Below the pieces are notes generated by a model. That model saw only the letters and a list, made by a program, of their open reading frames with translations, had not been told where the DNA came from and ran no database searches. 10,374 nucleotides of DNA from JBHIEE01 sp046760445 (GTDB lineage Bacteria; Acidobacteriota; Aminicenantia; JdFR-78), in contig JBHIEE010000101.1 of assembly GCA_046760445.1 (NCBI GenBank), positions 1 to 10,374 of the forward strand, in the 5' to 3' direction. Positions within the stretch are counted from its first letter, which is position 1, and the number at the start of each line of letters is the position of its first letter. This document shows positions 1 to 5,833 of the stretch, in pieces. Made by a program: the position numbers and the translations under genes.

Positions 1-13
1 ACTTCTTTTCATG

Positions 14-39
14 GATACATAGGGTGTTACCTATGTATC
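14..39. repeat. perfect 10-bp inverted repeat downstream of rodA
   Basis: GATACATAGG (14-23), a 6-base spacer and CCTATGTATC (30-39) form a perfect 10-bp stem. It lies 54 bases past the rodA stop. On the minus strand it is not followed by a U run, so it is a poor intrinsic terminator for rodA. It could be an operator, a REP-like repeat, or the leader of a gene beyond the window edge. The arms loosely resemble the outer arms of the 38-bp palindromes near the PaaX-like gene (shared ACATA), but not enough to call them the same family. Confidence 0.6.
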
Positions 40-51
40 TCATCTTTTGCA

Positions 52-61
52 GGGGGGGGGG
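52..61. repeat. ten-G homopolymer (C10 on the minus strand)
   Basis: Ten consecutive G lie between the rodA stop and the hairpin at 14-39. Such a run is rare in DNA this AT-rich. It sits in the transcript region after rodA, or in the leader of the next gene. Slippage could vary its length, and it is also a place where sequencing and assembly make length errors. Confidence 0.85.
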
Positions 62-93
62 AAACCAAAAAGAGAAGTAAATACTATAAATGT

Positions 94-1191
94 CTATAAA
101 TTTCTTTTAATGTTCTGTAATATTCCTAAACCAATAAAAGTAGCGATCAAACTGCTACCGCCATAACTAATCAAAGGTAAAGGAATTCCAATTATCGGTA
201 AAAAACCAATATTCATGCCAATATGAATGAAAATTTGGGAAATAAAAAGAACGCCAAAACCTGAAGCGAAAAGACGAGGAAAGTTAGATTGAGAAGCTAA
301 GGCAATTTGAAAAATTCGCCAAATTAAAATTGAAAAAAGAAAAAGTAAAATCGAAACTCCTACCAGTCCCATTTCTTCAGCAATAGCAGCGAAAATAAAA
401 TCTGTCTGGGGTTCTGGCAAAAAGCCATATTGAGTTTGAGAACCCTTGTTAATTCCTTGACCAAAGAGACCGCCCGAACCTATAGCAATTTTTGCCTGAT
501 TTTGGCTCCAACCTATTTTCAAAGAGTCTGATAGTTGAGGCTGAATAAAACTTAAAATTCTTTCTTTCTGATAACTTTTTAAAACAAAATTCCAACTCAG
601 AATAAAAATTAAAAGAAAAGAGAGAATTAAAATCAAAAAATGACGAAGCTCAATTCCAGAGATAATCAAAATCCCTACCCAGAAACTCAATAAAATTAAA
701 ACTGAACCCAAATCCGGCTGGAAAAAAATTAAAATAACAGGTGCTAAAACATAAAGGCCAGAAATTAAAATATGAATTATCCGATACATCTCAATATGTC
801 TCATTGAAAAATATTTTGCCAGTAAAATAATTAGGGCAATTTTAGTAAACTCTATTGGGTCGAGGGAGATTGGACCCAATTTGTACCAAGATTTTACTCC
901 TCTAATTTCGGGAGCGAAAAAAAACAAGCCGACCAATAAAGTTAAACAAAGAAAATAAAGAATTAAAATTAAATAGGGGCTTTCCCTCAAGGTGCGCCAA
1001 TCAAAAAAAGACAAAACTATCATCAAAAAAAATCCGATTCCGAAAAAAAAGAACTGTTTTTTAAAATTTAAAAAGTCTTCTTTTCCTGAAGAAGAACTAT
1101 AAATAGATAAAAGTCCAATACTTACTAAAAGCAAAACAGAAGCAATAAGAATCCAATCTAAATTCCGGAGATGAAGTATAAACGATTTCAT
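94..1191 (-). CDS. rodA: RodA, SEDS-family peptidoglycan glycosyltransferase
   Basis: SEDS (shape, elongation, division, sporulation) integral membrane polymerase that links lipid II into glycan strands. RodA works with a class B PBP in the cell-elongation complex. The 365-residue product is full length for the family, with about ten hydrophobic segments. Family signatures include RGVKSWYKLGP near 98-107 followed by DPIEF, the GSGGLFGQG block at 238-246, LPEPQTDF at 258-265 with the expected catalytic Asp264 in the large outer loop, and ISYGGSS at 341-347. The LPEPQTDFIF context fits RodA better than FtsW, though the two are hard to separate by eye. Start is ATG at 1189-1191 and stop is TAG. 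No Shine-Dalgarno sequence is visible. The gene lies 113 bases after ligA and probably has its own promoter. The partner PBP and MreB are not in the window. Confidence 0.93.
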   Translation of the reverse strand: MKSFILHLRNLDWILIASVLLLVSIGLLSIYSSSSGKEDFLNFKKQFFFFGIGFFLMIVLSFFDWRTLRESPYLILILYFLCLTLLVGLFFFAPEIRGVKSWYKLGPISLDPIEFTKIALIILLAKYFSMRHIEMYRIIHILISGLYVLAPVILIFFQPDLGSVLILLSFWVGILIISGIELRHFLILILSFLLIFILSWNFVLKSYQKERILSFIQPQLSDSLKIGWSQNQAKIAIGSGGLFGQGINKGSQTQYGFLPEPQTDFIFAAIAEEMGLVGVSILLFLFSILIWRIFQIALASQSNFPRLFASGFGVLFISQIFIHIGMNIGFLPIIGIPLPLISYGGSSLIATFIGLGILQNIKRNL

Positions 1192-1192
1192 T

Positions 1193-1256
1193 GTTATACG
1201 TAGTTATAGATAATTATGGGCGAAAAGATAGTTATACGTAAATATATACGTAAATA
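1193..1256. repeat. TACGTA-containing short repeats upstream of rodA
   Basis: The palindrome TACGTA occurs three times (1197-1202, 1235-1240, 1247-1252). GTTATACGTA is repeated exactly at 1193-1202 and 1231-1240, and TACGTAAATA at 1235-1244 and 1247-1256. They cover the whole rodA leader up to the base next to the start codon. They may be regulator half-sites or simply AT-rich repeat DNA. Confidence 0.5.
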
Positions 1257-1260
1257 TGAA
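1231..1260 (-). promoter_or_regulatory. candidate rodA promoter
   Basis: On the minus strand TTCATA (1255-1260, 4 of 6 matches to a -35 box) is followed after 18 bases by TATAAC (1231-1236, 5 of 6 matches to a -10 box). The start codon is 39 bases further on. The boxes overlap the TACGTA repeats. AT-rich DNA gives many such matches by chance, so this is a weak call. Confidence 0.3.
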
Positions 1261-1278
1261 CTATCCCCCATTTAACGT

Positions 1279-1299
1279 GTTTAAAATTCAATTTTAAAC
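1279..1299. repeat. inverted repeat just after the ligA stop
   Basis: GTTTAAAAT, a 3-base loop and ATTTTAAAC form a perfect 9-bp stem starting 5 bases after the ligA stop codon. The position suits a transcription terminator, but the stem is almost all A/T and no U run follows on the minus strand, so termination is uncertain. Confidence 0.4.
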
Positions 1300-1304
1300 A
1301 AGGG

Positions 1305-3404
1305 TTATTTTAACATCTTTAAGAATTTTTTTTCGCCAATTGTTTTTAGGCCAAGTTTTTTTGCCTTCTCCAATTTTGAACCAGGTTTTTTGCCAACAAT
1401 AACAAATTCGGTTTTTTTTGAAACTGATTCGGAAATCTCACCCCCCAAAAGACGAATTTTTTCTTTTGCCTCCTCCCGACTCATTGTCTTCAAAACCCCA
1501 GTTAAAACAAAAATTCTCCCTCTCAATGGCTGGTATTCAATAGCTTTTGGCGAAATAATCTGAACTCCGACTTTTTTTAATTTCTCTAAAAGTTTTAAAT
1601 TTCTTTTTTCTCGAAAAAAATCATGAATTGATTTCGCCACCACCGGACCAATATCTCTGATTTTTCCCAGATCAAAAAGGGAGGAACTTCTTAATTTTTC
1701 CAAAGAACCAAAATGTTCAGCCAAATCTTGAGCCGTTTCTTCGCCAGCATTTCTGATACCTAAAGCATAAATGAATTTTGCTAAGGTAATTTTCTTTTTT
1801 GATTGAATAGCTTTAATTAAATTTTGGGCAGATTTCTCAGCAAATCTCTCCAGAGGCATAATGTCCCCCTTTTTTAATTTAAATAAATCAGCCGGGTCAG
1901 AAACTAAACCCTCATCAATCAATCTATCAATAATTTGAGGGCCCAAACCAACGATGTCAAAAGCTCCTTTTGAGATGAAATGGCAAAAATATTTCCTTTG
2001 TCTGGCAAAACAATCTGAATTCGGACACCGCCAAACAACTTCACTTTCTGGTTTTATAAGTTTTGTCCCACAGGCCGGACATTTTTGAGGCATCTTAAAA
2101 TTTTTTTCTTTTCCGGTTCTCAACTCTGGCAAGCTCTTAATGACATTCGGGATAACATCTCCTGCCCTCCCGACAATGACTGTATCACCAATTTTCACCC
2201 CCAGTCTTTTTATTTCATCTTCGTTGTGTAAAGTCGCCCGGGAAATTGTTACTCACTCAATTTCTACTGGTTTTAAAATAGCTACCGGAGTTAAAGCTCC
2301 GGTTCTCCCAACTTGCACTTTTATATCCTCAATAATTGTGGTGGCTTGTTTTGGAGAAAATTTAAAAGCCCTTACCCCGCGGGGGCTTTTTCCAACTACT
2401 CCTAATTTTTGAGAAATTAAATTATCATTGATACTGACTACTATTCCATCAATCTGAAATGGAAAAGTCTCTCTTTTTTTACTGATTTCCTCCCAAAAAT
2501 CTGTTACCTCATCCAAAGTTTTGCATTCTCTGCCTTTATCTGTCTTGAATCCTAAAGCTGGTAAAATTTGATGTTCTTCAGAGTGCTTTTTTTGGCTAAA
2601 ATTAGTAACAGTACTATAGGCAAAAAAATCTAAAGGTCTTGAGGCGGCTAATTTCGGATCCAATTGACGAATTGAACCAGCCGCCAAATTTCTCGGATTA
2701 GCATATGTTTTCTCCCCTCTTTTTTCTAACTCTTTATTCAGTTTCTTAAAGGCCTTTTTCCCCATGTAAACCTCTCCCCTGATTTCAATTTTTCCTTTTT
2801 GAAGTAATTTTTTCAGTTTTTTTTCAATTTCTTTATTAGGGAGCCCCGCACCAGAAACTTTGTTTCGGTGTGGGGTTAGTCCCGCGCCGAGCTCCGCTCC
2901 GGTGCGGGACTTTCCATGAATCTCCAGCTTCAAGGGGATGCTTTCAATTGTTTTTAAATTCTGAGTGACATCTTCCCCTAATCGCCCATCTCCCCTGGTA
3001 GCGCCGCATTTAAATAAACCATTTTTATAAATTAAAGTAACGGCAAAACCATCGATTTTCAGTTCAGCAAAGTAATCAAGTTTTTGTCCCGGCATTAATC
3101 TTTTTAGATAATCTTCCCAATTTTTTAGTTCCTCTTCAGAAAATACATCCTCAATAGAAAGCATTGGAACTTTATGTTCAACTTTTTTAAAACCTTCCAA
3201 AGGTTTTCCGGCTACTCTTTGGGTCGGGGAATCAGGGGTAATAAATTCCGGAAACTGCTGTTCTAATTTATAAAGTTCGTGTTTTAGAGAATCTAAAGCA
3301 GCATCAGAAATCTCCTGTTTGTTCAAAACATGATACAAATATCGGTGGTAATTGATAACCTTTTTCAATTTTTCAATTCTTTTTTCCGCCCCCTCTTTTG
3401 TCAT
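1305..3404 (-). CDS. ligA: NAD-dependent DNA ligase LigA, interrupted by one in-frame TGA
   Basis: LigA seals 3'-OH/5'-phosphate nicks during replication and repair through a ligase-AMP intermediate made from NAD. Read through the TGA, the product is 699 residues. Domain order: domain Ia (about 1-70), adenylation domain with KIDG at 116-119 (Lys116 is the AMP acceptor) and FQIDGIVV at 316-323, OB fold (about 325-405), four-Cys zinc finger (Cys442, 445, 460, 465), helix-hairpin-helix region (about 475-610) and a C-terminal BRCT domain (about 628-699). All parts are in one frame except TGA at 2253-2255 (codon 384), where the family has Gly in the EGVTxSRATLHN segment. Residues 165-188 are an insertion encoded by a GC-rich double hairpin. 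In domain Ia the usual Tyr of the DAEYD motif is Leu37. If TGA stops translation, a 383-residue N-terminal part remains; a GTG at 2196-2198 could start the rest, but a split inside the OB fold is unlikely to work. Start is ATG, stop TAA. Confidence 0.9.
2842..2911. repeat. GC-rich double-hairpin element inserted in frame in ligA
   Basis: Two adjoining hairpins fill this stretch. Hairpin one (2842-2877) pairs AGCCCCGCACC with GGTGTGGGGTT (two G-T pairs), then GAAAC with GTTTC around a TTT loop, with one bulged base. Hairpin two (2878-2911) pairs AGTCCCGC with GCGGGACT, continues inward with CCG/CGG and AGC/GCT, and has a TCC loop. The arms of the two hairpins resemble each other (CCCCGCACC against GGTGCGGG). 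The stretch is far richer in G+C than the ligA around it and encodes Gly/Ala-rich residues 165-188, which lie between conserved blocks where ordinary LigA proteins have no such segment. Confidence 0.7.
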
Positions 3405-3462
3405 ATATTCATTTATTACATAACATATGATACCTATATTTATTGTTATTCATTTTATTTTT

Positions 3463-3491
3463 ATTATATCTCTAAACCCCCCATTTTAAAA
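3463..3491 (-). promoter_or_regulatory. candidate ligA promoter
   Basis: A perfect -10 box TATAAT reads on the minus strand at 3463-3468. Seventeen bases upstream is TTTTAA (3486-3491), a poor -35 match. The resulting leader would be about 50 bases. The upstream edge lies next to the downstream palindrome (3493-3530), so a protein bound there could influence this promoter. Confidence 0.4.
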
Positions 3492-3492
3492 A

Positions 3493-3530
3493 TTACATAA
3501 AAGGTGAACGGTCGTTCATAGTTTATGTAA
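3493..3530. repeat. 38-bp palindrome, copy A (between the PaaX-like gene and ligA)
   Basis: Outer arms TTACATAAA and TTTATGTAA (9 bp, perfect) enclose a 3-base mismatch on each side and the inner core TGAACG-GT-CGTTCA. It matches copy B (4342-4379) at 37 of 38 positions; the one difference is at the centre. It lies 28 bases past the PaaX-like stop codon, beyond a likely terminator, and 88 bases before the ligA start codon. Confidence 0.9.
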
Positions 3531-3541
3531 AAAAGAAATAT

Positions 3542-3574
3542 ACACTGAAGGAAAAACTTTAGTGTCTTTTTTTT
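3542..3574. terminator. probable terminator at the end of the PaaX-like gene
   Basis: ACACTGAAG (3542-3550), a 6-base loop and CTTTAGTGT (3557-3565) form a 9-bp stem with one non-Watson-Crick position. It is followed by C and eight T on the plus strand (3567-3574), and on the minus strand by a broken T-rich run (ATATTTCTTTTTT). The plus-strand form is the stronger one although no plus-strand gene is seen, so the element may work in both directions. The TAA of the PaaX-like gene lies within the stem. Confidence 0.45.
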
Positions 3575-4323
3575 ATCAGTTTACAGTATAACCGATAAGC
3601 TTCCTCCCCTGGCCAATCTTCTGGCAAAAGCTCTTTTGGTAAACGAGGATCCGCTCTTAAAATAGAATGATATTTAAAAAATACTTCAGATAAGGAGGGA
3701 TCTCCTTCTTCCTCAAATTCAGCAATAAATTCTTTGTAGTTTTTTTGAATTTCAGAAATTTTCCATATTTTTTTGGCTAATAATTTAGAGGCAATCTGGC
3801 CTACTTTGTTAGAGATAGAAAGAATTACATAAGGAGTTAAATTATTTTCTTTAATAACTTTCTCTATATCTCCTAAAAAGTTGTAGGGACAAATCCAAAT
3901 GCTATTTTGTAATTTTCCGAAACCTAAAATTTTCAAATTTTCCCTCAAGATATTTCTCTTTCGACAAAGTGTTTCCGGAACATCAAAATTGACTAAATAC
4001 CAATTCCCATCCCATTTTGGAGGAGAAAAATATTCCTGAAAAAGTCCTCTCAATTTTTTTTGACCTTCTTTTGTCACCTCCAGATCCTCCTTAATCCAAC
4101 CTTTTCCCTGAGCATAGATAATTGCCCTTTTTATCGATTGATAATTCAATTCTTGCATTCTTTTATCCATTTTAGCTAAAGCATAGGGCAAAGAATGGGC
4201 TGCTCTTTGATCAATAGTCACTTCATAGGTATAGTTCAAAAGCACTAAAATTAAGTCGGTTAGAGAAGCCAAGATTCCTTCGCTTATTTTCAAAATTTTT
4301 TTACTTATTTTTGATTTAGCCAT
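3559..4323 (-). CDS. PaaX-family transcriptional regulator with Cas2-like middle domain
   Basis: PaaX proteins are winged-helix repressors first known from phenylacetate degradation. The 254-residue product has the whole family layout. Residues 1-95 are a winged helix (hydrophobic helix LTDLILVLLNYTYE, then SIKRAIIYAQGKGWI and LEVTKEGQ). Residues 104-186 are the Cas2-like ferredoxin-fold domain (WYLVNFDVPETLCRKRNILR, then LGFGKLQNSIWICP). Near the end FFKYHSILRADPRLPKELLP and DWPGEEAYRLY (215-246) match the PaaX C-terminal domain. No phenylacetate genes are present, so the target process is unknown; PaaX-like proteins in Patescibacteria are generally orphans. It is flanked by two near-identical 38-bp palindromes, the upstream one overlapping its predicted promoter, which suggests autoregulation. 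The ATG at 4321-4323 has no Shine-Dalgarno sequence, and the transcript may be leaderless. It is not a CRISPR Cas2: no array or cas1 is present and the flanking winged-helix and C-terminal domains are regulatory. Confidence 0.85.
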   Translation of the reverse strand: MAKSKISKKILKISEGILASLTDLILVLLNYTYEVTIDQRAAHSLPYALAKMDKRMQELNYQSIKRAIIYAQGKGWIKEDLEVTKEGQKKLRGLFQEYFSPPKWDGNWYLVNFDVPETLCRKRNILRENLKILGFGKLQNSIWICPYNFLGDIEKVIKENNLTPYVILSISNKVGQIASKLLAKKIWKISEIQKNYKEFIAEFEEEGDPSLSEVFFKYHSILRADPRLPKELLPEDWPGEEAYRLYCKLIKKRH

Positions 4324-4329
4324 TTTTTA

Positions 4330-4357
4330 TTTATATCTTCTTTACATAAAAGGTGAA
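4330..4357 (-). promoter_or_regulatory. candidate promoter of the PaaX-like gene, overlapping palindrome B
   Basis: TATAAA (4330-4335) is a good -10 box. Sixteen bases upstream, TTCACC (4352-4357) matches a -35 box at 4 of 6 positions and lies inside the palindrome. Transcription would begin at or within a base or two of the ATG at 4323, giving a leaderless message. A protein on the palindrome would block the -35 region. Confidence 0.4.
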
Positions 4358-4379
4358 CGATCGTTCATAGTTTATGTAA
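4342..4379. repeat. 38-bp palindrome, copy B (upstream of the PaaX-like gene)
   Basis: Same structure as copy A, with a fully symmetric core TGAACGATCGTTCA, which is the heptamer TGAACGA next to its own reverse complement. Arms TTACATAAA/TTTATGTAA are perfect; only three bases on each side (AGG against TAG) do not pair. It ends 18 bases before the start codon of the PaaX-like gene. Confidence 0.9.
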
Positions 4380-4440
4380 AGAATTATTGTAAGTTTAATA
4401 GTTTAATATTTGATAAATTCAATAATCCTGTATTCGATAA

Positions 4441-4836
4441 CTAGTAGGTGATTTCGATGGCTCGTCTTGTCTCTTTGTAGCTACCGGTTGATTTTATACA
4501 GTAATTTGAGGCATTACAGTCTGGACTAGTGCTGGCATTGACAGATACCTCATATTTTGCGCTATTTAATAAGGTTTCTGGAATATTTCCTGGAGTGGTC
4601 ATCTTTAAAACCTCTTCAATTCCAGTATCAGCAGCATAAAAAGCAATGACAGAGTAACCAACTTTTCTCATCATTTTAGTTTGCTGAATTGAAATGAGGC
4701 TAATTCCCAAACCAATGGCTAAAACAACACTTAAGATTAAAACGGCAAATAAAATTGAAATCCCCTTTTGAACGCTGAAATTGGTGAACGATGAACGATG
4801 AACGATGAAATTATTTTTGGATATTTTTTTGAGCAC
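4441..4836 (-). CDS. PilX/GspK-type minor prepilin
   Basis: Minor pilin of a type IV pilus (or type II secretion-like) system, cleaved and N-methylated by prepilin peptidase and placed at or near the filament tip. The product has 131 residues. The leader (1-25) ends in QKG; the hydrophobic segment begins at ISILFAVLIL (26 on) and runs to about 50. Position 5 of the mature protein is Phe rather than Glu, as in GspK-type tip pseudopilins. FYAADTGIEEVLK (66-78) is typical of the PilX N-terminal family. The start is GTG at 4834-4836, the only suitable start ahead of the leader; the gene overlaps the previous one by 26 bases, suggesting translational coupling. Residues about 10-18 of the leader are encoded by a three-copy heptamer repeat. 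Stop TAG. Last gene of the cluster. Confidence 0.75.
   Translation of the reverse strand: MLKKISKNNFIVHRSSFTNFSVQKGISILFAVLILSVVLAIGLGISLISIQQTKMMRKVGYSVIAFYAADTGIEEVLKMTTPGNIPETLLNSAKYEVSVNASTSPDCNASNYCIKSTGSYKETRRAIEITY
4785..4805. repeat. TGAACGA heptamer, three exact copies
   Basis: Three perfect direct copies of TGAACGA (plus strand) lie in the leader-coding part of the PilX-like gene, followed by a broken unit TGAAATT that also occurs just upstream at 4776-4782. The 9-base stretch GTGAACGAT, and one more G before it, is shared with palindrome copy B. Confidence 0.9.
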
Positions 4837-5191
4837 TTTTGCTTATTGAAACTAAAATACTAATAATTTCGTTATTTTCTTTTAAAAGACCAAGTGTTTG
4901 ACTTTCTTTGAGCAAGTCACAAGCAATTAACATTTTGATCCATTTTTCCGACTCTCTAGCCTCAGTGCAGGCTTTGTTATTATAAAAAATAAATTCTTTC
5001 TTTGAAGAAGCTGAATCAGCATGAACAAGAATAGAGTGAATTGCAGTTCCAGAACGGATCAATTGTCTTCCGATTTCAGTAGTAACTAAGTTCCGAGGTA
5101 AACTAGTTACCAATTTTACGACTCTTACGCCAAAATCAAATGCTCTATCAGTTATATTTTGATAATCTTCTTTCTTGTTTTCATGTTTCAT
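4811..5191 (-). CDS. four-helix-bundle protein (S23 / 23S rRNA intervening-sequence family)
   Basis: Small helical protein of 126 residues, a normal length for the family. Recognised from NITDRAFDFGVRVVKLVTSLP (12-32), then a RQLIRSGTAIHSI segment (42-54), SASSKKEFIFYNNKACTEARESEKW (60-84) and a last amphipathic helix. The molecular role of the family is unknown; it was first seen in rRNA intervening sequences and is related in fold to the Avd accessory protein of diversity-generating retroelements. Here it interrupts a minor-prepilin cluster and has no evident part in pilus assembly. It begins with ATG at 5189-5191, directly after a heptamer array, in the same frame as the PilW-like gene and separated from it by two TGA codons. 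It ends with TAA inside the start of the PilX-like gene. Inverted heptamer arrays lie on both sides of it, suggesting an inserted cassette. Confidence 0.8.
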   Translation of the reverse strand: MKHENKKEDYQNITDRAFDFGVRVVKLVTSLPRNLVTTEIGRQLIRSGTAIHSILVHADSASSKKEFIFYNNKACTEARESEKWIKMLIACDLLKESQTLGLLKENNEIISILVSISKSAQKNIQK

Positions 5192-5219
5192 AGTTCAGAG
5201 TTCATAGTTCAACGTTCAA
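5192..5219. repeat. four degenerate heptamers between the PilW-like and S23-like genes
   Basis: AGTTCAG, AGTTCAT, AGTTCAA and CGTTCAA follow each other exactly (on the minus strand NTGAACT/TTGAACG). The array fills the whole space between the two genes, and its last unit includes the TGA stop of the PilW-like gene. Its orientation is opposite to that of the array at 4785-4805. Confidence 0.8.
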
Positions 5220-5833
5220 TATATGACATCTAAGTTCCTTTGGGAAATTGTAGTTTGAATTATTATTTTCACTTCTGGCTGACCCTTTTTAGCTATTTTA
5301 GAAAGAATAGTTACTCTTGGCTGGAGGCTATCTCCTTGTCCACTGCCTGAGAGCTGAAATTTAAGTGAGGCAATTTCTAAATCGTCTGAGGTTAAGGAAA
5401 TAGGGCTTGCTCCATCTTTTGATTCTTTTAGCCGATTATCATTTATATCCCAAAAAAATTCTTGACAGATGGAAGGCTCTTGATAATTATTAAATTTTAT
5501 CCCCTTTCCTCCCCGCGTAATCTCATAATTGAACCCATAGCCATTATTCTTTAAACAAAAACAGGTTGCGGGATTCGTTTTGTCAGTACAGTTCAATTCT
5601 TTTCTTGCCATCCTTAAAGCTCGACTGACATATTCTAAAGCATAAGAACTAGTATCAGCAATCTCTCTCAAGGCAAGGGCTCTTGTCTGACCCCTTAAGG
5701 AAGCAATAAACACACCAGTTGGACTAGCAACAAGAATAAAAAAAATAGCAATAGCTGCCAAGACCTCAATTAAAGTGTACCCTCGAACGCCTGAAACTAA
5801 ACGCTGAATGTTAAACTCTCTTTTAAATTTCAT
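5216..5833 (-). CDS. PilW/GspJ-type minor prepilin
   Basis: Minor pilin that likely helps form the initiating tip complex of the pilus. It has 205 residues. The leader MKFKREFNIQRLVSGVRG is 18 residues, followed by YTLIEVLAAIAIFFILVA: type IV prepilin cleavage after Gly18 with Glu at mature position 5 (residue 23). The following region, LRGQTRALALREIADTSSYALEYVSRALRMA, is the long amphipathic stretch typical of PilW/GspJ proteins, and the rest is a beta-rich head with four Cys. The ATG start overlaps the TGA stop of the PilV-like gene as ATGA, a sign of translational coupling. Stop TGA lies within a heptamer array. Confidence 0.82.
   Translation of the reverse strand: MKFKREFNIQRLVSGVRGYTLIEVLAAIAIFFILVASPTGVFIASLRGQTRALALREIADTSSYALEYVSRALRMARKELNCTDKTNPATCFCLKNNGYGFNYEITRGGKGIKFNNYQEPSICQEFFWDINDNRLKESKDGASPISLTSDDLEIASLKFQLSGSGQGDSLQPRVTILSKIAKKGQPEVKIIIQTTISQRNLDVIY

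Noticed and set aside
1279..1299. Firm intrinsic terminator for ligA
   Set aside because: The stem is perfect, but it is almost all A/T and has no following U run on the transcribed strand, so I list it only as an inverted repeat.
1305..3404. Genetic code 25 (UGA as glycine) for the whole window
   Set aside because: Only one in-frame TGA is found in all genes, while TGA terminates the PilV-like gene in an ATGA overlap and also the PilW-like gene. A code-25 genome would normally show TGA in many of its Gly positions.
3559..4323. CRISPR Cas2 and a CRISPR locus
   Set aside because: The Cas2-like domain lies between a winged helix and a PaaX C-terminal domain, so it is a regulator. The two 38-bp repeats are 849 bases apart with a gene between them, not a repeat-spacer array, and no cas1 is present.
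4811..5191. Avd protein of a diversity-generating retroelement
   Set aside because: No reverse transcriptase, template repeat or C-type lectin variable protein is visible. The sequence fits the ordinary S23-type family better.
5189..5218. In-frame fusion of the PilW-like and S23-like proteins through two TGA codons
   Set aside because: The linking stretch is just the heptamer array, the S23 product has a natural full-length start at its ATG, and TGA acts as a stop elsewhere in the cluster.
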